NCBI GenBank assembly: GCA_016198945.1
Contig: JACQHO010000148.1
Location: forward strand, 1-11,547
Direction: 5' to 3'
Length of the DNA stretch: 11,547 bases
Source of the DNA: Nitrospirota bacterium
GTDB taxonomy: Bacteria; Nitrospirota; Nitrospiria; JACQBZ01
Position 1 is the stretch's first letter. The number at the start of each line of letters is the position of its first letter. Made by a program: the position numbers and the translations under genes. Positions 1 to 5,946 of the stretch are shown in pieces. The notes beneath the pieces were generated by a model. That model ran no database searches. It was given only the letters and a program-made list of their open reading frames with translations, and was not told the DNA's origin.

Positions 1-194
1 ACATGCACAACGGATCCATCAAGACGTTGGAAGATGTGGTGGTCTTCTACAACAAAGGCGGGGGGAAAAACTCAAACCTTGACCCGGCCATGCAACGATT
101 AGGACTTTCGGAGACAGAGCAGCAGGATCTGGTCGCCTTCATGAAAACTTTGTCCGGAAGAATTCCCGCCATCATCCCGCCAGAATTCAAATAA
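1..194 (+). CDS. Di-haem cytochrome c peroxidase, C-terminal fragment (5' end outside window)
   Basis: Only the last 63 or so residues are visible; the reading frame enters from the left edge and stops at TAA 192-194. The segment MHNGSIKTLEDVVVFYNKGG followed by LGLSETEQQDLVAFMKTLSG is the typical end of bacterial di-haem cytochrome c peroxidases (CcpA/MauG family): the conserved P-[YF]-[MF]-H-[DN]-G-S-x-K-T-L-E-x-V turn, then the short last helix of the second cytochrome c domain. Such enzymes are periplasmic and reduce hydrogen peroxide with electrons from small c-type cytochromes. The haem-binding CXXCH motifs would lie upstream and cannot be seen, so a MauG-like oxidase of other function is not excluded. 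The gene converges on the minus-strand repeat-protein gene with a 43-bp gap that shows no obvious terminator. Confidence 0.85.
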   Translation, partial: MHNGSIKTLEDVVVFYNKGGGKNSNLDPAMQRLGLSETEQQDLVAFMKTLSGRIPAIIPPEFK

Positions 195-237
195 TCCATC
201 CGGGTAACGCTCCACCTCATGGAAAATCCCATCGCAC

Positions 238-780
238 CTAAGGGCTTAGAACAGCGCGGGTATTGCCCAGGGTGTCGGAAAGAAACAATCCCGGGCTTCC
301 ATCGCTTGAAAGATGGAGCGCCGCATGGGTTACCCCGTCTTTGTCCGAGAGGAATAGCCCGGGGCCGCCGTCCGCCTCCAGTGCCAGCTCGACACGGGTC
401 CGGCTGTCCTTGTCGAGGATGCCCATCCAGGTCCTCCCGCTCGTCGAGAAATAGAGGCCGGCGCGAAGCTGACCATTCTTATCCCCCAGGGCCAGGCCGG
501 GACTTCCGTCCGCCGTCAATTGAAGACCGGCGCGAAGCTGGCCGCCTTGATCCAGAAGGCTTAAACCCGGGCCGCCGTTCGGAGAAATGCCCAGCCGGGC
601 GCGGACGACGCCCGCTTTATCCACGAGATGAATCTCTTCGGCCGAGATGAGCTTGGCATGTGAAGCGGTCTTCCCGGCAAACGCGGGATCCCCCGTCCAA
701 AATCGACCGGACATCGCACCGCCCACCAGCCCGGCAATGGCCGCAACAACCAGCACCCACGCGTATTCTTTTCCGTTCAT
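238..780 (-). CDS. Membrane-anchored protein of 23-residue repeats, function unknown
   Basis: This 180-residue protein has one hydrophobic segment (about residues 7-24, AWVLVVAAIAGLVGGAMSG) followed by an export-side region. From residue 51 to the end it is made of tandem 23-residue units of the pattern D-x-x-G-x-x-R-A-x-L-x-(5-6)-DG-x-PGL-x-L: five full copies (51-73, 74-96, 97-119, 120-142, 143-165) and a 15-residue partial copy. Copy 3 is degenerate, with STSGRTWM where the others have DGSPGL. The regular spacing of small, aspartate and leucine residues suggests a stacked beta structure outside the inner membrane; this is inference. The ATG start is supported by AAGGAG six bases upstream and by a promoter further up. 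I do not recognise a function. Similar D-x-x-G-x-x-R-A repeat proteins are, as far as I recall, usually annotated as hypothetical. Confidence 0.8.
   Translation of the reverse strand: MNGKEYAWVLVVAAIAGLVGGAMSGRFWTGDPAFAGKTASHAKLISAEEIHLVDKAGVVRARLGISPNGGPGLSLLDQGGQLRAGLQLTADGSPGLALGDKNGQLRAGLYFSTSGRTWMGILDKDSRTRVELALEADGGPGLFLSDKDGVTHAALHLSSDGSPGLFLSDTLGNTRAVLSP
241..630 (-). repeat. Tandem 69-bp coding repeats (23 aa x 5.6)
   Basis: Within the membrane-anchored protein above, six consecutive units of 69 bp encode the D-x-x-G-x-x-R-A-x-L ... PGL pattern. Examples at protein level are SLLDQGGQLRAGLQL, ALGDKNGQLRAGLYF and FLSDKDGVTHAALHL. The DNA copies have diverged, so this is an old protein-level repeat rather than a fresh DNA duplication. 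Confidence 0.85.
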
Positions 781-899
781 CTCCCGCTCCTTTCAGATTG
801 GATGATCCTTCACTCCGTCCGTCACTGCTTCGGTCTCGTATGCGTTTAGAAATTCCGATAGACGGCCTCCATCTTCCTGGATGGCCGCAAATAAGGTTC

Positions 900-927
900 A
901 TTCTATCATAAAAGACCTCCATTTCAA
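900..927 (-). promoter_or_regulatory. Extended -10 sigma70-type promoter for the 23-residue-repeat gene
   Basis: Read on the minus strand there is a -35 box TTGAAA (922-927), a 16-bp spacer and TGATAGAAT (900-908), an extended -10 (TGn) followed by TAGAAT, a five-of-six match. Transcription would start near 893 and leave a leader of about 112 bases before the ATG at 780. It lies just outside the coding region of the VIT transporter gene (stop at 1016) and gives the repeat-protein gene its own promoter. Confidence 0.55.
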
Positions 928-955
928 CCAAGAATTCATCCGGATAGAGCGCGGC

Positions 956-977
956 AAATGCGTTTTACTAAATGCGT
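956..977. repeat. Direct repeat AAATGCGT x2, 14-bp period
   Basis: AAATGCGT occurs at 956-963 and again at 970-977, separated by TTTACT. The pair lies about 30-50 bp upstream of the -35 box of the promoter at 900-927, where an activator or repressor could bind. No family is recognised, and it may be chance. Confidence 0.3.
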
Positions 978-1015
978 CCACACATAAACAACGCGCCGCG
1001 CCCGTCCTCATTCAT

Positions 1016-2059
1016 TTACGAGAAAGCCACCCCCAGAAGCGTCCCGATCAAATAGGTCGAAAGCCCCGCCGCGCCGCCGATCAACACCATCCGCAGTCCG
1101 CCCCAGACGGCGCTCCGTCCGTTGAAGAGGCTCAAACCGGAGCCCACGCCGAAAAGCGCCGCTCCGGACAGCCCGATGGAAACGATCAGGGCCGAAGGAC
1201 CGTTCCGAACCAACAGAAACGGCAGCAACGGCAGCAGCGCCCCAGCGGCGAATGAGAGAAAGGACGACAGCGCCGCGCCCCAGGCCGAGCCCAGATCGTC
1301 CGGGTTCAGTCCCAGCTCCTCGCGAGACAATGCATCCAGCGCATGTTCCGGATCGCGCAGCATCTCGGCCGCGACACCTCGCGCACGCTCCATCGACAGG
1401 CCGCGGGCGTTGTAGATCAGCGCCAGCTCCTCCTTCTCCTCGTCCGGATAGAGCGCAAACTCCTCCCGCTCCAGCTCAATCTGGTATTCAAATAATTCCC
1501 GCTGCGAGCGCATTGAGACATACTCCCCGGCGGCCATCGAAAAAGCCCCGGCCAGCAGCCCGGCGACGCCGGACAACACGATGATCCTGACGTCGCCCGA
1601 CGCCCCGGCCACGCCCATGATCAGGCTGGCATTCGAGACAAGGCCGTCATTGACGCCGAAAACCGCGGCCCGCAGATTGCCGCCGCTGCCGACGCCCCGA
1701 TGCCGTCCGCCGACCTCCTCGATCGTCGTGGGCATCGGATGGCTCGCGGGCAGACTTGCCGACCGGTAGACCGAGATGCCGCGGATCTTCATCGCCGAGA
1801 GGACCGGGAGAATGCGACGGGGATGAAGCCGCCGGATCAGGAACGCCACCAGACGTGCGCGCACCGACGGCTGATAGGCCGGGGGCAGCACGCCTCCGTC
1901 CCCTCTGATCTTGTCCTCCCAGAGCTTCGCCTGGGACAGCGCGGCCGACTCCAGCGAGGAGAAAAGAACCTGCTTCGATTCATCCAGTTCCGTCTCGGCC
2001 AGCACCTGATAGAGGTACGCCGACTGCATCTCTTCGCGCCAGTTCTCGGTCAATGCCAC
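1016..2059 (-). CDS. VIT1/CCC1-family iron/manganese transporter with ferritin-like N-terminal domain (MbfA-like)
   Basis: This 347-residue membrane protein has two parts. Residues 1-120 resemble the ferritin-like domain found before CCC1/VIT transporters (opening NWREEMQSAYLYQVLAETE). From residue 128 comes the VIT domain, with the signature NLRAAVFGVNDGLVSNASL (128-146), then hydrophobic segments around IIVLSGVAGLLAGAFSMAAG, an acidic cytoplasmic segment (REEFALYPDEEKEELA) that in the family binds metal, and three further hydrophobic stretches to the C-terminus. Fusions of this type (membrane-bound ferritin, MbfA) export iron or manganese across the inner membrane. The usual E-x-x-H of the ferritin domain appears as A40-x-x-Q43 here, so the di-iron site may be lost. 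The GTG start is preceded by GGAG six bases upstream. The gene follows the lipoprotein gene by 42 bp and may be co-transcribed with it. Confidence 0.88.
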   Translation of the reverse strand: MALTENWREEMQSAYLYQVLAETELDESKQVLFSSLESAALSQAKLWEDKIRGDGGVLPPAYQPSVRARLVAFLIRRLHPRRILPVLSAMKIRGISVYRSASLPASHPMPTTIEEVGGRHRGVGSGGNLRAAVFGVNDGLVSNASLIMGVAGASGDVRIIVLSGVAGLLAGAFSMAAGEYVSMRSQRELFEYQIELEREEFALYPDEEKEELALIYNARGLSMERARGVAAEMLRDPEHALDALSREELGLNPDDLGSAWGAALSSFLSFAAGALLPLLPFLLVRNGPSALIVSIGLSGAALFGVGSGLSLFNGRSAVWGGLRMVLIGGAAGLSTYLIGTLLGVAFS

Positions 2060-2101
2060 ACGGTTCTCCGATGTGTTGTACGATCACCCTGGCTTGAAAA
2101 C

Positions 2102-2512
2102 CTACGGTTTCCAGCGGCCGATCGTTTGCCCGCTTTTCGCATCCCGGACCCACGGACGCCACGACAACGTTCGCTGAATTTCATAATCCGCGCCGAAGAA
2201 ATAGGTGCGCCCCGCTTCGGCCGTAAACGTGTACGTGATCGGCATGGCGTCATAACCCGCCATGGCGTGGGATGCCCTCAGGACATGCTCCCCGGGAAGA
2301 ATCTGCAGCTTCCTTTGATTGCCAAGCTTCACCGCTTCATCGTCAAGCGCATACAAGGTCACGTTCCGTATTTCAAGAACCGCGATTTTGTCCCGCGCCA
2401 ATGCGGGACCCGGATACATCTTCACGGCGCCGCAGGCCGAAATCAACAGGCTGAGGGTCATTGCGACCGCCGGCAAAACGCAATAGACCAAACGACCGCG
2501 TTGAGTAAGCAT
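2102..2512 (-). CDS. Small outer-membrane-type lipoprotein, function unknown
   Basis: The start is placed at the ATG at 2512, with AAAGGGGAG just upstream, giving 136 residues; an in-frame start at 2563 would add 17 residues with no ribosome site and spoil the signal peptide. The N-terminus has positive charges (residues 5 and 7), a hydrophobic core and the lipobox L-I-S-A-C27, so cleavage and lipidation at Cys27 are expected. Glycine rather than aspartate follows the cysteine, which in E. coli-type sorting favours the outer membrane. The mature part (KMYPGPALARDKIAVLEI..., HVLRASHAMAGYDAMPITYTF, AGRTYFFGADYE) resembles small lipoproteins that begin V-K-M-Y-x-G and carry a short beta domain. 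I do not know a function. It lies upstream of the VIT transporter on the same strand. Confidence 0.8.
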   Translation of the reverse strand: MLTQRGRLVYCVLPAVAMTLSLLISACGAVKMYPGPALARDKIAVLEIRNVTLYALDDEAVKLGNQRKLQILPGEHVLRASHAMAGYDAMPITYTFTAEAGRTYFFGADYEIQRTLSWRPWVRDAKSGQTIGRWKP

Positions 2513-2552
2513 GGCTCCCCTTTGAATTCCAAACCGAAAATCAAACATTGTG

Positions 2553-2580
2553 CAATTTACCATTTGCCAAAATTTCCCGC
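2553..2580. repeat. Dispersed repeat copy related to the element at 4356-4391
   Basis: ACCATTTGCCAAAATTTCCCGC (2559-2580) matches ACCATTTAC-AAAATTTTCCGC (4370-4390) with one gap and few changes, and both are preceded by ATTTACCATT or a close variant. It sits between the acyl-CoA synthetase stop and the lipoprotein start, an AT-rich patch in GC-rich surroundings. Confidence 0.45.
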
Positions 2581-2611
2581 AAGAGATGTCATCCGCTCAG
2601 CCGTCCGTGAT

Positions 2612-4324
2612 TCATTGCGTTGCCTTGGTCTGGAGTTGTTCCATGGCAATCTCCCGCATGCGGAATTTCTGAAATTTGCCGGTCACGGTCATCGGGAACT
2701 CCTCCACAAACCAGATGTAATGCGGGATTTTATAGTGGGCGATCCTGTCCCTGCAGAAACCCCTTATTTCATCTTCGGTAATGGTTTCACCCGAATGCAG
2801 ATGAATCCAGGCGGCCACTTCTTCGCCATAATATTTATCCGGAATACCGAACACGGCCACTTCCGCAATTTTGGGATGCGTGAAAAGATAATCCTCGATC
2901 TCCCGTGGAAAGATCTTCTCCCCGCCGCGAATGATCATTTCCTTCAGCCGGCCGGTAATCCGCACATATCCGTCCGCATCCATCGTCCCGAGATCGCCGG
3001 AATGAAGCCAGCCCCGTCCGTCAATGGCCTGCCGGGTGGCTTCCTCATCGCCATAATAACCTTTCATCACATGGTAGCCGCGAAAACAGATCTCACCCAC
3101 CTGGCCCAGCGGCACCGTTTGTCCTGTACCAGGATCAACGAGTTTGACCTCCTGATGCGGCAGGTTCTTCCCCACGGTCTCTGTGCGACGTTCCAGCGTA
3201 TCGTCCCGCGTCGTGAGATGGGTGATCGGGGATGACTCCGTCTCTCCATATCCGATCAAGATCTCACGGCAATGCATGTCGTCCATCACCCGTTTCATGA
3301 GCGCCGGCGGGCAAGGGGCGCCGGCCATGATGCCCGTTCGAAGCGTCGACAAATTAAATTTCCGGAATTGAGGGTGTTCCAGTTCGGCGATAAACATGGT
3401 CGGCACGCCATGGAGGGCGGTGCCCCGTTCCCGTTCTACGGCTTGCAGCACCGCCTGTGCATCGAAATGCTCGCAAGGGATGACGATGCAGGCCCCGACC
3501 GTCACACAGAGCAGATTGGACACCACCATCCCGAAGCAATGATAAAACGGCACGGGTACCACCAGTCGGTCCGTTTCCTTGAAATGGATGGCCAGGGCCG
3601 AGAAATAGGCATTGTTTAGAATGTTGTGATGCGTGAGAACAACGGCTTTGGGAAAACCGGTCGTGCCCGATGTGTACTGGATGTTAATGGGATCATCCCG
3701 ATCCAGCAAGGCCGTCATCGCCCGGAGCGTGTCTTCCGTGACCCCATCGGCGGCCGTCAGTACTTCCTGCCAGGTGAGAAAACCGGCCTGCGGACGTTCC
3801 GTTTGATCCGCGGCCGACGGGTTGTACACAATAACCTCGCGCAGTGCAGGAAAGGCCTTGCTCTTCCATCGACCCGGCGGCCCGTCTTTGAGTTCCGGCA
3901 TCAATTCAATGAGCATCGATATATAGTTGCTGGTGCGAAAGCTTGGAATCACAAAGAGGCCCTGCACCTCGGAACGTTGCAGTGCGTACGCAACTTCCCG
4001 GGTCCGATAGGCCGGATTGATATTGACCAGGACGGCGCCGATCCGGGCCGTCGCCATCTGCAGCAACAGCCATTCGATATTGTTGGTAGACCAGATCGCG
4101 ATGCGATCCCCTTTTTTATAACCGATCCCGACAAGCCCGCGCGCCAAGAGATCAATCGCCCGCGCCAGTTGCGCATAGCTAAATCGTCGGTTCTGGTGAA
4201 TCGAGACCACGGCCTCATGATCCGAAAATCGCTCCACGACAGCTGCAAAATGTTCCGGAATCGTTGCGCCGCGCAGCGGTTCAAGACCCCCGCGATGGAA
4301 ATAGCTAGTTGGGGTGTGCGTCAT
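2612..4324 (-). CDS. AMP-forming acyl-CoA synthetase (ACSF2/FadD-like)
   Basis: This complete 570-residue ANL-superfamily enzyme activates a fatty acid or other carboxylate with ATP, then transfers it to coenzyme A. Motifs are intact: the P-loop YTSGTTGFPK (217-226), the adenylate-binding GYGETESSP (358-366), SGDLGTMDADGYVRITGR with Asp444, the hinge and A8 region LKEMIIRGGEKIFPREIE, and the A10 lysine in TVTGKFQKFR (Lys550). The N-terminus (SYFHRGG...LRGATIPEHF) and the NINPAYRTREVAYAL segment resemble the ACSF2/medium-chain group rather than acetyl-CoA synthetases; the exact substrate cannot be read from sequence. No neighbouring beta-oxidation gene is present. The ATG start lacks a clear Shine-Dalgarno sequence. 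It lies 120 bp downstream of the tRNA-Arg gene, separated from it by the interleaved inverted repeats. Confidence 0.92.
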   Translation of the reverse strand: MTHTPTSYFHRGGLEPLRGATIPEHFAAVVERFSDHEAVVSIHQNRRFSYAQLARAIDLLARGLVGIGYKKGDRIAIWSTNNIEWLLLQMATARIGAVLVNINPAYRTREVAYALQRSEVQGLFVIPSFRTSNYISMLIELMPELKDGPPGRWKSKAFPALREVIVYNPSAADQTERPQAGFLTWQEVLTAADGVTEDTLRAMTALLDRDDPINIQYTSGTTGFPKAVVLTHHNILNNAYFSALAIHFKETDRLVVPVPFYHCFGMVVSNLLCVTVGACIVIPCEHFDAQAVLQAVERERGTALHGVPTMFIAELEHPQFRKFNLSTLRTGIMAGAPCPPALMKRVMDDMHCREILIGYGETESSPITHLTTRDDTLERRTETVGKNLPHQEVKLVDPGTGQTVPLGQVGEICFRGYHVMKGYYGDEEATRQAIDGRGWLHSGDLGTMDADGYVRITGRLKEMIIRGGEKIFPREIEDYLFTHPKIAEVAVFGIPDKYYGEEVAAWIHLHSGETITEDEIRGFCRDRIAHYKIPHYIWFVEEFPMTVTGKFQKFRMREIAMEQLQTKATQ

Positions 4325-4349
4325 ATTCGTCGTGGATGTATATTGTCCC

Positions 4350-4443
4350 TATTTACGATTTACCATTCACCATTTACAAAATTTTCCGCCAGGACAGTAA
4401 ATCGTAAATAGTAAATCGGGGAAATTTTCCTGGCGGAAAATTT
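4350..4443. repeat. Two interleaved inverted repeats beside tRNA-Arg (A-B-A'-B')
   Basis: Arm A TATTTACGATTTAC (4350-4363) is perfectly complementary to GTAAATCGTAAATA (4397-4410), 14 bp. Arm B AAATTTTCCGCCAGGA (4379-4394) is perfectly complementary to 4428-4443, 16 bp. The order is A, B, A', B', so the two stems can form together only as a pseudoknot. A tighter competing hairpin, AAATTTTCC-TGGC-GGAAAATTT (4422-4443), overlaps B'. The element ends one base from the tRNA discriminator base and could serve in tRNA 3' processing or termination, although no clean T-run follows. It could equally be a small mobile or REP-like repeat. Confidence 0.75.
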
Positions 4444-4444
4444 C

Positions 4445-4518
4445 TGCCCCCGGCCTGATTTGAACAGGCGACCAACGGTTTAGGAAACCGCTGCTCTATC
4501 CACCTGAGCTACGGGGGC
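4445..4518 (-). tRNA. tRNA-Arg (anticodon CCT)
   Basis: The minus strand folds into a complete 74-nt cloverleaf. The acceptor stem GCCCCCG/CGGGGGC is perfect, the D arm is GCTC/GAGC, and the anticodon stem GCGGT/ACCGT encloses the loop TTCCTAA with anticodon CCT (reads AGG). The variable loop is TGGTC, the T arm GCCTG/CAGGC with loop TTCAAAT, and the discriminator base A. The CCA end is not encoded (GAA follows). It lies downstream of the DUF3870 gene on the same strand, and the 10-mer GGCGGAAAAT is present in direct orientation at both of its ends (4432-4441 and 4516-4525). Confidence 0.97.
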
Positions 4519-4528
4519 GGAAAATGTC

Positions 4529-4556
4529 GGTGGGGCGGTCCGAAAACCGCCCCACC
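4529..4556 (-). terminator. Strong GC hairpin between DUF3870 gene and tRNA-Arg
   Basis: GGTGGGGCGGT (4529-4539) and ACCGCCCCACC (4546-4556) form an 11-bp perfect stem with a 6-base loop. It lies 51 bp past the DUF3870 stop and 10 bp before the tRNA 5' end. There is no good T-tract on either strand, so it may be a pause or processing structure rather than a true intrinsic terminator. Confidence 0.5.
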
Positions 4557-4607
4557 AATATGACTCGTATAACCGATAGCTCCGGATCGCCGCCGGAATT
4601 CCGCGAT

Positions 4608-4958
4608 CTATCGATTGTATGGATCGGGATTGATCGGAGGAGGCTTGGGCGCCTGGGACTCCCGATATTCCCGAACCATGTCCTTGACCGCCACGATCAC
4701 GGCCTTTTTGGCCCGATGAAACAGCCGCAGCTCGATCTCCTGCAGCAACGCGTGCGCATCGTCCCGCAGAGAGACACCGACCAATATCTGCTTCAGCATT
4801 TCCAAGATCAAGGGCGAACTGGGAGAGATTTCGACCCCCAGCACTTTGGCGTTCTCCGCATCCACCTCCGCAATCACCTGAAACACCTCGGCCTCGCTGA
4901 TCTCCTTCGGCAACCGGGCCATTCCTCCGATAATCAGTATTTTTTCTTTGGATAGCAT
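4608..4958 (-). CDS. DUF3870 domain protein, function unknown
   Basis: The start is placed at the ATG at 4958 because GGAGG (4967-4971) lies eight bases upstream; a GTG at 4982 would put that site inside the gene. The 116-residue product fits the DUF3870 pattern from memory of the family: a beta strand followed by G-x-A-[RK]-L-P-K-x-I (GGMARLPKEISEAEVFQVIA), a middle stretch, then ILVGVSLRDD and EIELRLFHRAKKAVIVAVKD near the end. The last 15 residues are proline-rich (APKPPPINPDPYNR). No signal peptide or membrane segment is seen, so it is probably cytoplasmic. It is the third gene after pfkA and fbaB, 46 bp behind the aldolase, which hints at a link with sugar-phosphate metabolism, but no activity can be assigned. 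Confidence 0.75.
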   Translation of the reverse strand: MLSKEKILIIGGMARLPKEISEAEVFQVIAEVDAENAKVLGVEISPSSPLILEMLKQILVGVSLRDDAHALLQEIELRLFHRAKKAVIVAVKDMVREYRESQAPKPPPINPDPYNR

Positions 4959-5004
4959 GTGGGTTTCCTCCACTGTAAGCACGACGGGTCTTTGACAGAT
5001 GCGA

Positions 5005-5928
5005 TTATTGTATTTCCCCCCTGTAAATCTTCATGATCGTCTGGAGAAATTTCAGCGCGGCCGGTTTGGGCCGCTGGAACGAATTGCGGCCGATGATCGA
5101 GCCGAATCCCCCGCCGTCGCGGATCGCGCGTGCTTCATTGAAAACCCGCTCGTCGTCTTCCTTCGCGCCCCCCGAGAAGATCACAATGCGCCGGCCCTCG
5201 AAGGCGCTTTGAACCACGTGCCGGACGCGGTCGGCGAGCGTCTTGATAGGAATGTTCTGGGTCTCATACACTTTCTGGGCCGCCGCCTGCTCCAGGTGAT
5301 CGCTCGGCAGTTTCACCTTGATGATATTCGCGCCCATTTGCGCCGCGATCTGGGCCGCGTACGCCACCACATCCATCGCGGTCTCGCCCTCCTTCGAGAG
5401 GCTCGATCCCCGTGGATACGACCAGACCACGACCGGCAGTCCGTGGGCCTTGGCCTCCTCTGCGATCCCGCGGAGCTGCTCGTACATCGTCTGGCTGCGC
5501 GAGGAGCCGGGGTAGATCGTGAACCCGACCGCGCTGCATCCGAGCCGCAAGGCGTCGCGCACAGACGCGGTCTGCGACGGCAGGGGGTCTTTTTCATCAT
5601 GCAGCGAGTCGTGATTATTCAGTTTAAGGATCAAGGGAACCTCGCCGGCAAACCGCGCCGCGCCGGCCTCGATGAAACCCAGCGGGGCCGCATAGGCATT
5701 GCAGCCGGCCTCGATCGCCAGTTCAAAATGATAGGACGGCTGATAGGCGGGGGGATTGGCCGCAAAGCTGCGGGCGGGGCCGTGTTCGAAACCCTGGTCC
5801 ACCGGAAGAATGACCAGCTTCCCGGTGCCGCCCAGCGCGCCGTGATTGAGAATCCGCGCCAGATTGGCCCGGACGCCCGGACTTTCGCTGTCATACCCAT
5901 TCAAAATCTCGCGAATACGCTCTTTCAT
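5005..5928 (-). CDS. fbaB: Class I fructose-bisphosphate aldolase, archaeal/DhnA type
   Basis: The 307-residue enzyme cleaves fructose 1,6-bisphosphate to dihydroxyacetone phosphate and glyceraldehyde 3-phosphate, or runs in reverse during gluconeogenesis, through a Schiff base on lysine. Recognisable parts are LPVDQGFEHGPARSF near residue 42, APLGFIEAGAARFAGEVPLI, LKLNNHDSLHDEKDPLP, GCSAVGFTIYPGS, VVVWSYPRG, and ANIIKVKLPSD, where Lys204 (or less likely Lys206) should be the Schiff-base residue. IIGRNSFQR is the phosphate-binding turn near the end. The length is usual for a compact FbaB. The start is fixed by GGAGG (5935-5939) six bases upstream. The pfkA stop is only 18 bp before the ATG, so the two successive glycolytic steps are very likely one operon. 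Confidence 0.93.
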   Translation of the reverse strand: MKERIREILNGYDSESPGVRANLARILNHGALGGTGKLVILPVDQGFEHGPARSFAANPPAYQPSYHFELAIEAGCNAYAAPLGFIEAGAARFAGEVPLILKLNNHDSLHDEKDPLPSQTASVRDALRLGCSAVGFTIYPGSSRSQTMYEQLRGIAEEAKAHGLPVVVWSYPRGSSLSKEGETAMDVVAYAAQIAAQMGANIIKVKLPSDHLEQAAAQKVYETQNIPIKTLADRVRHVVQSAFEGRRIVIFSGGAKEDDERVFNEARAIRDGGGFGSIIGRNSFQRPKPAALKFLQTIMKIYRGEIQ

Positions 5929-5946
5929 CGTTGACCTCCGTAGCGC

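Noticed and set aside
617..931. 104-codon minus-strand frame upstream of the repeat-protein gene
   Set aside because: It overlaps the promoter and the start of the better-supported repeat-protein gene in another frame, and its product is Arg/Gly-rich without features.
2513..2611. Promoter for the lipoprotein gene
   Set aside because: A TTGGCA box is present on the minus strand within the repeat, but no acceptable -10 follows at 16-18 bp; not strong enough to list.
1700..3235. 511-codon open frame on the plus strand
   Set aside because: It is antisense to the VIT transporter, lipoprotein and acyl-CoA synthetase genes, all of which have clear family motifs; its composition is Arg/His/Pro-rich with no domain, typical of GC-rich shadow frames.
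4999..5934. 311-codon plus-strand frame opposite the aldolase
   Set aside because: It is an exact mirror of fbaB with no ribosome site or recognisable motif.
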